From: Talaromyces rugulosus
Lineage: Eukaryota; Ascomycota; Eurotiomycetes; Eurotiales; Trichocomaceae
DNA length: 64,000 nucleotides
NCBI RefSeq assembly: GCF_013368755.1
Contig: NC_049563.1
Span: 5,456,001 to 5,520,000, forward strand
Direction of reading: 5' to 3'
Made by a program: the position numbers and the translations under genes. Position 1 is the first letter of the stretch. Every line of letters starts with the position of its first letter. This document shows positions 61,821 through 64,000 of this stretch, piece after piece. The notes below the pieces were generated by a model. That model saw only the letters and a list, made by a program, of their open reading frames with translations, was not told where the DNA came from and did not search any database.

Positions 61821-62186
61821 ATGAACGACTCCCTCCGCCACTGTCAAATGAATCACGAGCGGAACCACGTCCTTGATTTGCCAGTTGACATCCAACTCAA
61901 CGTGTTGAGACATCTGCCCAGTATCTATGCTGTCAGAGACTTTCTCAAAGCTTTCCCAGAAATATACCCTGTTTTCAAGCCATATACACGATCTATTTTG
62001 AATGCCGTCTTCTGGAGGCCCGTATCTTTTGTGGATGATGACCGTGGTGTCATTTACAGATGGATCTTGAGAGAGCTGCAGTTGGAGCGTGTATTTGAAG
62101 GAAAGCAGCCGCAACACACTATCAGTGTACCGGCCAAAGCATCTCGTCTCAACCCTGTCATCTGCAATGAAAGAGATGTGGATTAA
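61821..62186 (+). CDS. Short F-box-like protein, probably truncated
   Basis: An ATG-initiated frame of 121 residues. The segment LDLPVDIQLNVLRHLPSIYAV near residue 19 has the spacing of an F-box, the module that binds Skp1 in SCF ubiquitin ligases. Fungal F-box proteins usually run to several hundred residues with a substrate-binding region; this one stops about 70 residues after the motif. I found no clear intron that would extend it. It may be a fragment of a larger gene or a short adaptor. Confidence 0.45.
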   Translation: MNDSLRHCQMNHERNHVLDLPVDIQLNVLRHLPSIYAVRDFLKAFPEIYPVFKPYTRSILNAVFWRPVSFVDDDRGVIYRWILRELQLERVFEGKQPQHTISVPAKASRLNPVICNERDVD

Positions 62187-62939
62187 GCCATTGTTTCACC
62201 GGCCGGCACCCGTTTACACGGAAGAGAGTGTCGGGCAGAAACATCTACTTCAAAACCGGGCGAACTTTTTATTCGTCATATTCTGATACTAAGCCGAACT
62301 TACGGCCGACATGAAGGTTATTTTACAACTACTGTGCTGAGGAGCAATTTGTTTACACCTGAACGATTCCCTTCACCCAGAAAATATTCAACAAGATTCT
62401 ATCCAAGACGATTTCGCCTCTTATTTCGAAAATCGACGGAACTGCTGCGTATGCCATACGTACTTCTGGTGCTCGTTGAACATTTCACCTTTTGGTGGTA
62501 TTCCTTTTGTTAGGTAGAATACATTATTTTTTCAAAATGCTGTATATAGGAGTATATTTGCTTTTAATTTTGTCCAAAGACACAACATCTGAAGCATCAC
62601 GATTAGGTTATCCTATTGTGAGACAGTTCGTTTGTTATCCAAGCTTGAAACAGCCGAAACAATAACTCTTCAACAAGGAGACCAATAGTAATTAACAAAC
62701 TTACCTTAATTGCATGCTGATTAGTGAAACCGACACAATTCGCCCTGAAGGCCTAGCAATAGCCCCACCATTGTCAACGCCTATATCTACCTGTAGCCAT
62801 CGTCAACATGGACCTTCCTTCCTTCCTACTTATTTTCACCCATGGAAATATTCCCCTCTAGAGCACCATCTTCTCGACCTTGCCTTTTACCTTTTCACAG
62901 CATTTTGAACGGAACGGCAAAAGCTGTTGACGGGACGAA
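62187..62939. other. Intergenic, nothing recognised
   Basis: AT-rich region between the F-box-like frame and the last gene. Short frames here have no support. The final 200 bp are the promoter of the right-edge gene. Confidence 0.45.
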
Positions 62940-64000
62940 ATGGCGTCCAGCGCAAACGAAGCCATCCAGCAGCTGGAATTGCTATTGCAACCTGAAGAAA
63001 CGATCGACAACGTGAGAGCCTCAGCATGGAATCTGTCCATCAGCCTCACTGGATATTTTAATTCTAACATTTGACATCACAGAGAACTTTCGGCCCCAAA
63101 GTTGGAGCAGCGCTCAACGGGAAACTGGGTGCTTTTTACCAGCTGTACCTTTTCGCGATTACATTCGTCCACACGACAAGACTGATACCCCAAATGGTTT
63201 CCTTGCAAGAATTCGCCGCTGCATTCAGGAACGAGGCATTGTCGATTCTTCGACGTACTGAACAGAGGCTGCCAATAACTTCTTACGGAATCCAAACTTC
63301 CCGCTTCTCGATCCCCACACGACGGGAATCTATCGACTACATGTTGGACGTTTTGCACAATGTCGAGCACCTCACTACACTGTTCCCCGCTCACGAGAGC
63401 TTCTACGATCCCAATACCCATCAGGAGGTGCGTCTACTTGAGCGAAACAATAACTTTATTGGCATGCAAGGAGAGCCCCGGGTTGTTCTCACTCTTTTCC
63501 GCACCCTCCTAGCGGCGGAACTGCTCGAAAAACATTACCCAGGAAAACATGCTCAGAATGATAGTATCATGGATGAGGTCGTCAGGTGGTGGTGGGTGGA
63601 GGGAGAGTTTCCTGAGAACTTTCCTAACTTTGATGCTCGCCTGGCCGCCGTGAAAGATGAATACCCTGGAGTCTTTGGCAAGTTGTTACGCAGACTTGGA
63701 AACACTGATCCTGTAGAGGATCCTCGTTCATGGGAAGACCCGCGTATGATATTGTAAGAGTCTTTGTTTCTTCTCCCCCCTGGTTTTGATAGAGGTAGTA
63801 GCAACTTCTGACACGACGATACAGCCCTTACTTGCCACGCCAGTCTCAGACCCAGCCGTGGACGAGTAAAGTGGGAGACCTGCCGATATTTTCATTTCTT
63901 CGTCGCGGCCCCTCCGCAATAGGGGATCTTAGAAGAATCATATCAGAAGCAACCGGTATTATTGCGGAAGATCCTCAAGTTCCCACGGAGCAAAATCCAC
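62940..64000 (+). CDS. Hypothetical protein, 3' end beyond window
   Basis: I do not recognise the family. Exons 62940-63011 and 63083-63753 and an exon from 63825 to the window edge join in frame across two 71 nt introns. The first exon, MASSANEAIQQLELLLQP, is short and probably helical. The second contains FGPKVGAALNGKLGAFYQLY, TLFPAHESFYDPN and a Trp-rich VVRWWWVEGEF. No signal peptide or obvious catalytic motif is seen. The regular gene structure and lack of breaks suggest a working gene, possibly a conserved fungal protein of unknown function. Confidence 0.65.

Noticed and set aside
1..64000. CRISPR array, rRNA or bacterial operon features
   Set aside because: None seen; gene structure is eukaryotic throughout.

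Overview
This 64 kb window comes from a filamentous ascomycete. The genes carry short introns (46-83 nt, one of 189 nt) with GT..AG borders. The families present are typical of Eurotiomycetes: a PDR-type ABC transporter, Zn2Cys6 regulators, a giant non-ribosomal peptide synthetase (NRPS) ending in a terminal condensation domain, and NmrA-like and short-chain reductases. An Aspergillus/Penicillium-like genome is the best guess from gene style; the species cannot be read from the sequence.

Left part (1-15.5 kb): the 3' half of a PDR ABC transporter (1-2105, +), the importin KAP123 (2611-6181, -), the Niemann-Pick C1 sterol transporter (6834-10788, -), a secreted FAD oxidoreductase (11660-13060, -) and a three-exon short-chain dehydrogenase (14387-15448, -). 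KAP123 and NPC1 are housekeeping genes. A 3 kb gene-poor stretch follows.

Centre (18.4-45.8 kb): one gene fills 27.4 kb, a five-exon NRPS of 9054 residues. Its order is C*-A1-T-C-A2-T-E-C-C*-A3-T-C-A4-T-C-A5-T-C-A6-T-E-C-C*-A7-T-CT, where C* is a condensation domain lacking its N-terminal catalytic half and CT is the terminal cyclising condensation domain. It should make a cyclic heptapeptide with D-residues at positions 2 and 6. I cannot assign a known product. The E-C-C* block occurs twice, and each copy carries an intron at the equivalent site in the same phase, so the block was duplicated and the protein looks like a fusion of three shorter synthetases. A1 lacks the aspartate that normally binds the substrate amino group, and carrier domain 3 lacks one glycine of its core motif.

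Right part (45.9-64 kb): an NmrA-like reductase converges on the NRPS end, followed by a small secreted Ser/Pro-rich protein, a small SET protein and a YbjQ-family protein. Then come a Zn2Cys6 regulator that stops early, an aldo/keto reductase broken by a stop and a frameshift, two divergent intron-bearing tRNA-Ser genes, an unrecognised three-exon gene, a 0.73 kb foldback transposon, an intact Zn2Cys6 regulator, a tubby-like protein, a short F-box-like gene and an unknown gene running off the right edge. This side is AT-rich and partly decayed.

The likely biosynthetic core is the NRPS, perhaps with the adjacent NmrA reductase. Whether the upstream dehydrogenase, the far ABC transporter or the regulators belong to the same pathway is unproven. 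Exon borders were worked out by eye from splice sites and reading frame.
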